DNA of 64,000 nt from Breznakibacter sp047600785. Lineage in GTDB: Bacteria > Bacteroidota > Bacteroidia > Bacteroidales > Marinilabiliaceae. How positions within the stretch are numbered: the first letter of the stretch is position 1; each line of letters begins with the position of its first letter. Below, piece by piece: positions 1-9,346 of this stretch. Position numbers and translations under genes: made by a program. The notes beneath the pieces are model-generated. The model did not search any database. It saw nothing but the letters and a program-made list of their open reading frames with translations, and had not been told where the DNA came from. The stretch lies in assembly GCA_047600785.1 (NCBI GenBank), contig JASGKH010000002.1, positions 310,001 to 374,000 on the forward strand, read 5' to 3'.

Positions 1-100
1 AGGTCATTTCCATGAAAGTTCCCAAGTGCTTAAGAAAAGTGCAAAAGCAGAAAAAGTCTTTAATGCTAACAGCCAACAGCTTCTTCAAGGGAGCGCAAAA
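1..100 (+). repeat. Tail of a dispersed REP-like element
   Basis: The first ~100 bases resemble the non-palindromic half of the element found again at 43350-43560 and in the 170-bp tandem array at 5583-6165: an 'aggtcat...atgaaagt' start, repeated 'aagtgc' words and a closing 'cagcttcttc'. The GC-rich palindromic part would lie left of the window. No convincing gene is seen in 1-212. Confidence 0.5.
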
Positions 101-212
101 GACCGGAGGAAACAATTTCTGCCATCCATTAATAAGGAAGCTAAGAAGTGCTGTGGCCTCTGCGTGGAACCAATGTCATTATTCGTTATTTTTGGTGAAA
201 ATTGGCTAACGC

Positions 213-3200
213 ATGCGTGGTATTTTTGTTTTATTGGCCCTGTGGTGGGGCACGTTGCCGGTAACGGCACAAATGTCCGATTATAAATTCCGCAGACTGG
301 ACATAAGCAATGGGTTGTCGAACAACCAGGTACGGAGTATTTATGTCGATAAAAGCGGTCTTGCCTGGTTTGGGACCGGCACCGGGCTCAACCGTTTTGA
401 CGGTTATTCGTTCAAAACGTTCAAGAACAACCCGTCGGACAGCAGCAGCATTCCTTTTAACAGTATATCACGCATTGACGAAGACTACAAAGGGTTCCTC
501 TGGATTTTCAACATGGATGGTATTTTATCGATCTACGATCCCAATACCGAGACATTTGGCACATCGCACGAAGTATTTGGCCGGGATGTACCCGTACCGG
601 CCAATTACATCAGCGCATTGGCGGTCGATGCCGATTCGTGCTTCTGGATTGCCAACAGCCAGCACGGGGTTTATAAGTTCGACCCGGGCACGGGGACCAT
701 CGCACGTTTGAACCACCGCGACGGCGACGAACGTTCGCTGGGATCCGACCACATCATGGACATCGACATCGATAAGCAGGGCCGTATGGTGACGGTGAAC
801 CGTTTCGGACTGATCGAGTTCATTGACCGCAAAGCCATGCAGGTGGTCGATCGCGTGCAATTGTTGGTCCCCAACCAGCCCGACGTTGTGCAATCGTATA
901 GTCTGTTTGTGGACAGGGATGGCGATCTGTGGGTCTATTCGCTGAACGATGCCAGCGGGCTCTATCTGTACAGTTTTTCCGCCAGGCAGCAAACATGGTT
1001 GCATCCCGGCAGCAAGGTACTCCGGCTGAACAGCAGCATTGTGACGGGGGTGCAGCAGGACATGGACGGGACCGTTTGGGTCGGTACCGATCACGGGGGG
1101 ATCAACATCATCGATAAAAAGACGCTGACGGTCAGGATTATCGAAAACGAGCCCGGCGTCGCAAACAGCCTGGGGCAGAACAGCGTCACCACGCTTTATG
1201 CCGATGCACAAGGCATCATGTGGGTGGGCACCTTCAAAAACGGGCTTAGCTACTACCATCCGGGGTTGTTCCAGTTCAAACATATAAAGAACAACCCGTT
1301 CCAGCACGGAAGCCTTCCCTCCAACGACATTAACTGCTTTGCGGAAGATGCGGCCGGAAATCTTTGGATCGGCACGAACGGCGAAGGGTTGATATACTAT
1401 AACCGGTCGGCCGGTGTTTACAGCACCTACCGGTACAATCCCGCCGATCCCGGCAGCTTGAGCAGCGATGTGGTGGTAAGCCTTTGTGTGGACAGCCGCG
1501 ACCGCCTTTGGGCGGGTACTTACTACGGAGGCCTGAACCTGTTCGACGGACGTTCGTTCAAACGGTTTGCGCACAACCCCGCCGATTCGCGCACCATTGC
1601 CGATAACCGCATCTGGCGCATTCTCGAAGATTCGCAAAAGCGCATTTGGATAGCCACACTGGGAGGGGGCCTTGACCTGTACGACGAACGTGAAAACCGG
1701 TTTGCCCATTACAAAAGCGGCGATGCCAATTCGATACATTCCGATTATGTATTGTCGTTGTCCGAAGATAAGCAGGGAAACCTTTGGGTTGGTACCAGCA
1801 ACGGGGTCGATGTGATGGACCACCGGTCGGGGCGGATCGTGCACTACCCTTACGAACCCGGGCAAAAGAACGGGCTGAGCAGCAGCATCTGCATGTCGAT
1901 GGTGTGCGATAAACGGGGATGGACATGGGTTGCCACACGCAACGGCCTGGATGTGTTCGATCCCGAACAAAAAACTTTTCGCGCCTTCACCTCTGGCGAT
2001 GGCCTGTCTGACGACAACATCATGTCGGTTCAGGACGACGATGACGGAAACATATGGGTGGGAACGCTTAACGGCATCAGCAACCTGCAGGTCCTTTCGG
2101 GCACAAGCCCCCGCGACATCGGGTTCCGCATCCGCAGTTTTGGCATTATCGACGGCTTGCAGGGAAAAGAATACAACGAACATTCAAGCTTTAAGAGCCG
2201 GCAGGGAGAGATTTTCTTTGGCGGCGCCAACGGTTACAACTATTTCAGGCCATCCGAGATCCGTGACGTGAAAATAACCCCGACGGTCACGCTCACCGAT
2301 CTGAAGCTGCAAAACAAAAGCATATCCATCGGCGAAGAACTGGGCGGGCGTGTGGTGCTGCCAAAAGCCATCGGCAAGCTTGACGAACTGACGTTGAGGC
2401 ATAACCAGAATGTGTTCTCGATCGAATTTTCGGCATTGAACTTCCTGAGCCCCGAAAAAATGCGGTACCGTTACATGCTTGAAGGTTTTAACGAGGCATG
2501 GATCATGACCGATGCCGACCACCGGAGCGCCACTTACACCAACCTGAACCCGGGGACTTACGTGTTCCGGGTGGTGGCTTCGGACATTGACGGGAAATAC
2601 GAATCGAAGGAGACATGCCTGACCATCACCGTTGTGCCGCCGTTTTATGCATCGCCCATGGCCATGGGGTTGTATGCCGTTTTTTTTGTAGGGTTGGTCA
2701 TCCTGCTGGTGGGCACCATCAAAAAGCGCGAACAGCTCAAGTACAAACGCGAGCAGGAGAAACTGGAACACGAGCGCATGCACGAGCTCGACAACATGAA
2801 AATACGCTTCTTCACCAACGTGAGCCATGAGTTCCGTACTCCGCTCACCCTGATATTGACCCCCCTCGATAAGCTGATCGCAGGGGCGGCCGACGAAAGC
2901 TCCCGCCAGCAATTGGTCATGGTGCAGCGTAACGGCAGGCGTTTGCTGAATCTGGTGAACCAATTGCTCGATTTCCGCAAAATGGAAGTGCAGAGCATAT
3001 CGGTCAACCTGTCGTTCGACGACATCGTCCGGTTCCTGAAGGAAACGACCAACTCGTTCGGCGATTTAAGCGACTCAAAAAACATTGCGCTAACCTATTC
3101 GAGCAGCCAGCCGTCCCTGAACGCATGGTTCGATCCCGATAAGATCGAAAAAGTGATGTTCAACCTTCTCAACAACGCGTTCAAGTTCACGTCACCGCCG

Positions 3201-4401
3201 GGGAGGATCACCGTAAGGGTCGAACACCATGCCGGCGACATGTTGCGTTTCGACGGACGGGCATATTTAAGGATCAAAGTTTCCGACACGGGCATCGGTA
3301 TTAGCAAGGATAAGCAGGATCGTATTTTCGACCGTTTTTTCCAGGCCGAAGGGAGAGGTGCCGTGGCCAGCCAGGGCAGTGGCATCGGGTTGTCGCTCAC
3401 CCAGGAGTTCGTGAAGCTCCACAAGGGGCTGATCGAGGTCGAGAGCGAACCCGATAAGGGGACCGATTTTTTTGTCTGCCTGCCTTTGCTGACCGACGAG
3501 GAGGCCAGGCAGATCGACGAGAGGGTAGGGGCGGCCGAAACCCACCCCCAGGGAAGCGGCGAGGTGCCCGTGAGGACACCGGGATTGCCTGCCGACCTGG
3601 ATATGGAGGACGTGAAGCATGTGGACAAACCGGTGATCCTGATCGTGGAGGACAATGAGGATTTACGGTTTTACTTGAAAGAGAACCTTCGCCATTCGTA
3701 CTACATCGATGAGGCGTCCAACGGTGCGGACGCACTGGCCCAGATAGAACGCCGCCACCCCACGCTGGTCGTTACCGACGTGATGATGCCGAAAATGGAC
3801 GGGCTTGAGCTGTGCCGGCATTTGAAGAACGATGTCCATACGTCGCACATCCCCGTGGTGATACTTACCGCGCGGGGTACCAACGAACAAAAGCTCGAGG
3901 GACTTGAGATCGGTGCCGACGAGTACATCACCAAACCCTTCAACTACGAATTGCTGGAACTGAAGATCAAAAAACTTATCGACCAGCGGCGCGAGCTCCA
4001 GAAATCGTTTCAGGGGCATTACGAGATCAAGCCCGGAGAGATCGGCGTCACCTCGCTCGACGAAAGGTTTCCTGCAAAAGGCACTGGAACTGGTGGAAAA
4101 GAACATTTCCAACAGCGAGTTCTCGGTCGAGAGAATGAGCAGGGAGCTGGGCGTGAGCCGCGGCCATTTGTACAATAAAATAGTGGCCCTGACAGGGAAA
4201 ACACCCATCGAGTTCATCCGCATCATGAGGCTGAAACGTGCCGCCCAGTTGTTGGGGAAAAGCCAGCTGACGGTGTCCGAGATAGCCTTCGACGTCGGGT
4301 TCAACGACCCCAAATACTTCTCGAAATACTTTAAGGACGAGTTCAACATGTCGCCCAGCGACTATGCCAAGATCGTGGTGAAGGGGGCGAAGGAGGGGTA
4401 A
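213..4401 (+). pseudogene. Hybrid two-component system sensor/AraC regulator, frameshifted
   Basis: One-protein two-component regulator that senses glycans in the periplasm and activates polysaccharide-utilization genes. After a signal peptide come two-bladed-propeller type reg_prop repeats (about residues 25-680, with recurring 'G.LW.GT..G' words), a Y_Y_Y domain (~690-780), a transmembrane helix, a HisKA domain with 'NVSHEFRTPLTL' (His872), an HATPase domain (DTGIGI, GSGIGLSL), a receiver domain (Asp1189 in 'VVTDVMMPKMDG') and a C-terminal AraC-type HTH. The first frame stops at 4178; the HTH continues in another frame to 4401. Removing one C from the CC at 4071-4072 restores 'DERFLQKALELVEKN' and a 1395-residue protein, the usual length for the family. 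Its place beside four exoglycosidase genes suggests that it regulates them. Disruption may be a sequence error. Confidence 0.9.
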
Positions 4402-4449
4402 CGGCCTGCCCCTTTTAAACCCTCCGGAGACGGGACGGGCACTTGGGAA

Positions 4450-4468
4450 GAAGGTGGGACCCACCTTC
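4450..4468. terminator. Hairpin after the hybrid sensor gene
   Basis: Inverted repeat GAAGGTG / CACCTTC closes a tight hairpin about 50 bases after the stop codon at 4401. No T-run follows, so terminator function is uncertain. Confidence 0.35.
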
Positions 4469-4518
4469 CGGAGGATCGAATGTGTTAATCCAGCCCCGGA
4501 TAAGGATTGCATACAAAA

Positions 4519-4550
4519 AGAGGGTGCCGGAGTGGTTCCGGGCACCCTCT
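4519..4550 (-). terminator. Rho-independent terminator of HU-IG gene 1
   Basis: Perfect 10-bp stem AGAGGGTGCC / GGCACCCTCT with a 12-base loop. On the reverse strand it is followed by TTTTT, so it would end transcription of the reverse-strand gene that stops at 4673. The 23-bp array lies between stop codon and terminator and would therefore be transcribed in the mRNA tail. Confidence 0.7.
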
Positions 4551-4564
4551 TCGGGAGCAAATCT

Positions 4565-4656
4565 ATGTCGCACCTATGCATAACGCTATGTCGTACCTGT
4601 GCATAACGTTATGTCGTGCCTATGCACAACGTTATGTCGTGCCTGTGCACAGCAGG
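4565..4656. repeat. Tandem array, four copies of a 23-bp unit
   Basis: Four head-to-tail copies start at 4565, 4588, 4611 and 4634, each exactly 23 bases. Each opens with ATGTCGyrCCTrTGCAyA; the first three end in AACGyT and the fourth diverges at its end. Copies differ at a few positions, so this is not a fresh duplication. The array ends 16 bases from the stop codon of the HU-IG gene. A second array of the same period but different sequence sits beside the paralogue at 49239-49353. Confidence 0.9.
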
Positions 4657-4672
4657 GCTTTGGGGATGGACA

Positions 4673-5407
4673 TCATTTTACCGCCAGTTTCCGGGGATAG
4701 TCGATCAGCCGGGATTCGTTGAGCAGGGTGGTATTGCGCGAATACCGTGTCCTCACCTGCAACGTATATTCCCCGGCGGGCAAAACCGGCACCCGGGCCA
4801 ACAGCTTTTTCGGGTCGTTTTGGGTGAGGCGGCGGCTGACGGGTACCGCCGTACCCGATGCGTCGATGAAAAATACGCCCATGGTGGCATCGTCATCGGG
4901 GGCCACGCGCAGCTTGTCACCCTCTATCAGTATGTCCTCGCCGGGCGTCACGGTCCCGTCGGTGGCCCCGGTAAGCGTATCGGTCACCAGCCCGATATAG
5001 GCGCCGCTGTCCTTGACGCCGAGCACCTCGATGCCGACATCTTTAAGGGCTTCGCGCAGTTCGGCCGACGGGATCATGTCGACCGTGATTTTGTGCACCG
5101 AGGAGTCAAACTTGGCCGATGCGCCCAGCCATGCGCCCGTGACACGGGGAGTAATGTGGCAAACGCCGTCGAGCACGCTGCTGCCCGCTTGTAGCGTTTC
5201 GCGCTTGATGCGGTCGCTTTGGTTGAGGATGCTCAGCAAAGTGTCGTACTTGATTTCCGACCCTTCGGCCACGATAAGGCGGGCAATGTCCTCGTTGCGT
5301 TTGGTACTGCCAAGGGTCGATACCTCGGCCGTGTAGTCGTTGTCCACATCTTTGGTCAGCAGGTTCAAGCGCAACCAAATTTTCCACGAAAATTTCGAAG
5401 AAGCCAT
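4673..5407 (-). CDS. HU-like DNA-binding domain/IG-like (DUF4469-type) protein 1
   Basis: A 244-residue protein with no signal peptide, so probably cytoplasmic. Residues ~1-125 resemble the HU-type DNA-binding domain common in Bacteroidota and residues ~130-244 resemble the attached immunoglobulin-like DUF4469 domain ('LTGATDGTVTPGEDILIEG', 'LPAGEYTLQVRT'). It is a clear but distant paralogue of the protein at 49410-50144; both share the order HU-like, IG-like and similar 'TPG...G..I.' and 'LP.G.Y.L...T' stretches. Function of the family is not established. It lies between a 23-bp tandem array (3') and a 170-bp tandem array (5'), is transcribed against the surrounding carbohydrate genes, and so looks like an independent insertion into the cluster. 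Family assignment is from recognition, not a search. Confidence 0.75.
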   Translation of the reverse strand: MASSKFSWKIWLRLNLLTKDVDNDYTAEVSTLGSTKRNEDIARLIVAEGSEIKYDTLLSILNQSDRIKRETLQAGSSVLDGVCHITPRVTGAWLGASAKFDSSVHKITVDMIPSAELREALKDVGIEVLGVKDSGAYIGLVTDTLTGATDGTVTPGEDILIEGDKLRVAPDDDATMGVFFIDASGTAVPVSRRLTQNDPKKLLARVPVLPAGEYTLQVRTRYSRNTTLLNESRLIDYPRKLAVK

Positions 5408-5582
5408 AAGATTTTGAAATTAAAGGTTAAACAATAAAAACAGGGGTTGGTGATCCAACTCCTTTTGTTATTTTCAGAAAGGTATATTCTCGGTGGGAGA
5501 CAGGGAAGCGGCGGCGGGCGCGGGTAGGTTGCATACGAACATAGTTATTTTTTGTTAAAGATCAAAATAATATGGCAAAAGT

Positions 5583-6165
5583 CTCTCCCGTCCCCTCCCA
5601 AGGAGGGGTGGCGTGACATACGGTGCGTCTTCCGGTCCCCCTCCTGTGGAGGGGTTAGGGGAGGTTACATCGATGAAAGTACCTGCGAGCCGGAGAATAT
5701 ATCGAAAGCTCGCAAGAATCAGCTTCTTTATCTGATTACCGGAACAATAGACCTCTCCCGTCCCCTCCCAAGGAGAGGTGGCGTGACGTGCAGAGCGTCT
5801 TCCGGTCCCCCTCCTGTGGAGGGGTTAGGGGAGGCCACATCGATGAAAGTACCTGCGAGCCGGAGAATATATCGAAAGCTCGCAAGAATTAGTTTCTTTA
5901 TCTGATTACCGGAACAATAGACCTCCCCCGTCCCCTCCCAAGGAGGGGTGGCGTGACATACGGTGCATCTTCCGGTTCCCCTCCTGTGGAGGGGTTAGGG
6001 GAGGTCACATCCATGAAAGTATCTGCGAGCCGGAGAATATATCGAAAGCTCGCAAGAATCAGTTTCTTTATCTGATTACCGGAACAATAGACCTCTCCCG
6101 TCCACTCCCAAGGAGAGGTGGCGTGACGTGCAGAGCGTCTTCCGGTCGAGGGGTTAGGGGAGGCC
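5583..6165 (+). repeat. Tandem array, about 3.5 copies of a 170-bp REP-like unit
   Basis: Units begin at 5583, 5753, 5923 and 6093, exactly 170 bases apart; the fourth copy is cut short and has an internal deletion at its second palindrome. Each unit has a GC-rich half with two small palindromes (CCCTCCCAAGGAGGGG and CCCCTCCTGTGGAGGGG) and an AT-richer half ending in a 'gattaccggaacaatagac' junction. Alternate copies share variants (copies 1 and 3 have 'acatacggtgc', 2 and 4 'acgtgcagagc'), which suggests duplication of a two-unit block. No gene is seen in 5408-6384 apart from this array. Confidence 0.9.
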
Positions 6166-6250
6166 CCCATTACATTTGACCCCTTTGGGAAGGACATTTT
6201 GCCCCGCCGTAAATTCAATTTTGCCCCCATTCCGCGACAATATGGGCTGA

Positions 6251-6277
6251 TTGTCAATGATTGTTAAAATATATTTG
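6251..6277 (+). promoter_or_regulatory. Possible Bacteroidota promoter for the glycosidase run
   Basis: TATATTTG at 6270-6277 fits the TAnnTTTG -7 element, with TTG at 6251-6253 upstream at slightly short spacing. It is about 110 bases before the GH31 start. Motif match only. Confidence 0.35.
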
Positions 6278-6384
6278 CCTTTGTGAAGATGTGCCTGGCC
6301 GTGCCTGGCTGTTTTGCGACATTAATCAATCTTTCAATATAAAAAAGGACGGTGCGTGCCACCGGCCCCAAACATTTACAAAGA

Positions 6385-9225
6385 ATGAAGAAGACGGTTT
6401 TATTAGGACTGATTCCGCTGGTAATGGCGGCTTGTTCCCAACAGGTTTACGAGACGACCCCGACGGGCGTAGTGGTTCATGTGGGCGGCAATCCACAGGC
6501 CAAAACAGTAAGGCTTGATGTCGTGGCCGATCAGATCGTAAGGGTGCGCGCATCGGCCGACGGCGGTTTCCCCGACATGAAAAGCCTGGCCGTGCCCGAC
6601 ACGTTAACATACCATGCAACATTCGACGTCGAAAAAACAAACGGCAGCGTTAAGCTCAAAACGGCCGGGTTGACCGTAATGGTCGATACCCGGACGGGTG
6701 AGGTGGTTTTCCAGGACCCGGACGGGCAACTTATTCTGGCCGAAAACAAAGGCGGCGGCAAATGGTTCGGGAAAAGTACCGATGAACCGGGGCTTTACCA
6801 GCTCCGGCAGGTGTTCGAATCGCCCGATGACGAGGCTTTTTACGGGTTGGGGCAACACCAGAGCGACGAGTTCAACTACAAAGGCCGCAACGAAGAGTTG
6901 TTCCAGTACAACACCAAAGTATCCGTGCCGTTTGTGGTCTCGAACAAAAACTATGGCATCCTTTGGGACAATTACTCGTTCAGCCGTTTTGGCGACATGC
7001 GTCCCTATGCCGAGATGGACCAGTTTAAACTGTTCGACAAGGAAGGGAACGAAGGCGGGCTGACGGCCACCTATATCGACAATGCCAAAACGGGGCATGT
7101 GTTTTTGCAACGCCCCGAAGGCAAGATCGATTACGAAAACCTGACCACCGTCAAAAACTTCCCCGAAGGCTTCAGCTTCCACAATTCCGTCATCACGTGG
7201 GAAGGGGAGATAGAACCCCAGGAATCGGGCCTCTTCCATTTCAAACTTTATTACGCAGGCTACACCAAAGTATTCCTGGACAACAAGGAAGTGGTGGCCG
7301 AACGCTGGCGCACGGCGTGGAACCCCAATACTTACAAGTTTACGTACAACCTTGAAAAAGGAAAGCGTTACCCCGTTAAACTGGAATGGAAGCCCGACGG
7401 GGGGATATCGTACGTCGGCTTAAAGGCCCTTAGCCCCATTGCCCCCGCCGAACAAGGGAAACTGGCGTTCTGGTCGGAAGCCGGCCGTCAAATCGATTAC
7501 TATTTCGTAAAGGGAAACAACATCGACGGTGTCATCTCGGGCTACCGGACCCTTACCGGAAAAGCGCCCATTATGCCCAAATGGGCCATGGGCTATTGGC
7601 AAAGCCGTGAACGCTACAAAACGCAGGACGAGTTGCTTGGCGTGGTGAAAGAGTACCGCAAGCGCCAGATCCCCATCGACAACATCGTGCTGGACTGGTC
7701 GTACTGGCCCGTCGAAGAGTGGGGCAGCCACAAGTTTGACCTCAAACGGTTTCCCGACCCGAAAGGCATGATCGACCAGGTGCACGCCATGAACGCACAC
7801 ATCATGATTTCGGTGTGGCCTAAATTCTACCATACCACCGACAACTACAAGGCATTTGAGAAAAACGGCTGGATGTACCTCCGTGCGGTGCAGGACAGCA
7901 TCCGCGACTGGATCGGCAAGGGCTACATCGGTTCGTTCTACGATGCGTACAGCGAAGGGGCCCGTAAACTGTTCTGGGACCAAATGAACACCGGCTTGTA
8001 TTCGAAAGGCATCGACGCCTGGTGGATGGATGCATCGGAACCCGACATACAGTCGAACTCCAGCATGGAATACCGTAAAATACTGAGCACGCCCACCGCA
8101 TTGGGCTCCTCGACCGAATATTTCAATGCCTATGCACTGGTCAACGCACAAGCCATTTACGAAGGGCAGCGTGCCACCAACCCGGTGGACCGTGTGTTCC
8201 TGCTGACCCGTTCGGGGTTTGCGGGCCTGCAACGTTACTCCACGGCCACCTGGAGCGGCGACATCGGCACACGCTGGGAAGACATGAAGGCGCAGATCTC
8301 CGCGGGCCTTAACTTTGCCGTGTCGGGCATTCCGTATTGGACCATGGACATCGGCGGCTTTTGTGTGGAGAAGCGTTACGAATCGCTCGACCCGGCCCAC
8401 GTGGACGAGTGGAGGGAGATGAACGCCCGCTGGTTCCAGTTCGGTGCGTTCTGCCCGCTGTTCCGCAGCCACGGCCAGTTCCCCTACCGCGAGATATACA
8501 ACCTGGCTCCCGAAAACAGCGACCACTACAAATCGATGGTATATTACACCAACTTGCGCTACAGGCTGATGCCTTACATCTACTCGCTGGCGTCAAAGAC
8601 CTACTTTGACGATTACACCATCATGCGCCCCATGGTAATGGATTATGCATCGGATGCGGCCACGCTGGACCTTGGCGACCAGTACATGTTCGGGCCGTCG
8701 TTGCTGGTAGCCCCCGTTTACACGTACCAGGCCCGTTCGCGCAAAGTGTACCTTCCCAATGGCAATGGATGGTACGATTTCAATTCGGGCGTTTATTTCG
8801 ACGGGGGCCAATGGATCGATGCCAATGCGCCGGTCGATAAAATGCCGCTGTTCGTCAGGGAAGGGGCGGTGTTGCCCTATGGCCCGCAAGTCCAGTACAC
8901 CTCGCAGCAAAGCGATGACCCGGTTACCATTCTGGTCTACACGGGAAAGGACGGAAGCTTTAGGCTTTACGCAGACGAAGGCGTGAACTACAATTATGAA
9001 AAGGGCGCCTATTCGGCCATTGATCTCAGCTATAACGAACAGGCGCAAACGCTGACCATTGGCAAACGCAGAGGCACGTTCGACGGCATGCCCCAGACCT
9101 GCAAGTTTAAAGTCGTGTTCGTCGGTAAAAACAGGCCGGTGAAACATACCCTCAACATTGCCGGGGGCAAGACGGTCGAATATACGGGCGAAGAGCTTGT
9201 GGTACGGAATGAATCGGCGTTGTAA
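6385..9225 (+). CDS. GH31 alpha-xylosidase-like glycosidase with PA14 insert (lipoprotein)
   Basis: Retaining glycoside hydrolase, 946 residues. The ATG at 6385 is preferred over an upstream one because it opens a lipoprotein signal peptide (MKKTVLLGLIPLVMAAC). A PA14-like insert spans about residues 220-360 ('ATYIDNAKTG', 'GLFHFKLYYAGYTKVFLD'), followed by the catalytic barrel. The expected nucleophile is Asp549 in 'WWMDASEPD' and the acid/base Asp626 in 'WSGDIGTRWE'. GH31 enzymes with a PA14 insert include Cellvibrio-type xyloglucan alpha-xylosidases, so removal of terminal xylose from xyloglucan oligosaccharides is the best guess; alpha-glucosidase activity is the alternative. The lipoprotein signal places it on a membrane, facing periplasm or surface. 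It is first of four forward glycosidase genes. Confidence 0.85.
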   Translation: MKKTVLLGLIPLVMAACSQQVYETTPTGVVVHVGGNPQAKTVRLDVVADQIVRVRASADGGFPDMKSLAVPDTLTYHATFDVEKTNGSVKLKTAGLTVMVDTRTGEVVFQDPDGQLILAENKGGGKWFGKSTDEPGLYQLRQVFESPDDEAFYGLGQHQSDEFNYKGRNEELFQYNTKVSVPFVVSNKNYGILWDNYSFSRFGDMRPYAEMDQFKLFDKEGNEGGLTATYIDNAKTGHVFLQRPEGKIDYENLTTVKNFPEGFSFHNSVITWEGEIEPQESGLFHFKLYYAGYTKVFLDNKEVVAERWRTAWNPNTYKFTYNLEKGKRYPVKLEWKPDGGISYVGLKALSPIAPAEQGKLAFWSEAGRQIDYYFVKGNNIDGVISGYRTLTGKAPIMPKWAMGYWQSRERYKTQDELLGVVKEYRKRQIPIDNIVLDWSYWPVEEWGSHKFDLKRFPDPKGMIDQVHAMNAHIMISVWPKFYHTTDNYKAFEKNGWMYLRAVQDSIRDWIGKGYIGSFYDAYSEGARKLFWDQMNTGLYSKGIDAWWMDASEPDIQSNSSMEYRKILSTPTALGSSTEYFNAYALVNAQAIYEGQRATNPVDRVFLLTRSGFAGLQRYSTATWSGDIGTRWEDMKAQISAGLNFAVSGIPYWTMDIGGFCVEKRYESLDPAHVDEWREMNARWFQFGAFCPLFRSHGQFPYREIYNLAPENSDHYKSMVYYTNLRYRLMPYIYSLASKTYFDDYTIMRPMVMDYASDAATLDLGDQYMFGPSLLVAPVYTYQARSRKVYLPNGNGWYDFNSGVYFDGGQWIDANAPVDKMPLFVREGAVLPYGPQVQYTSQQSDDPVTILVYTGKDGSFRLYADEGVNYNYEKGAYSAIDLSYNEQAQTLTIGKRRGTFDGMPQTCKFKVVFVGKNRPVKHTLNIAGGKTVEYTGEELVVRNESAL

Positions 9226-9346
9226 CCATTGTTGGCCTAATCTTTTTTTCTTGTTTAATAGGTTTGTTAATGTTTGATTCGTCAGCGCCTCAAATCTCCC
9301 GAAAGAGTTTGGGGCGTTGTTTTCATTAGACCATTCAATCTGAAAT

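Noticed and set aside
525..2183. Long reverse-strand open frame opposite the hybrid sensor gene
   Set aside because: It is the complement of a GC-rich coding region with strong family features on the forward strand; the reverse product is low in recognisable motifs.
4565..4656. Possible CRISPR array
   Set aside because: The units are head to tail without spacers and there are no cas genes, so this is a simple tandem repeat.
7420..8526. Long reverse-strand open frame opposite the GH31 gene
   Set aside because: Shadow of a gene with clear catalytic motifs on the forward strand.
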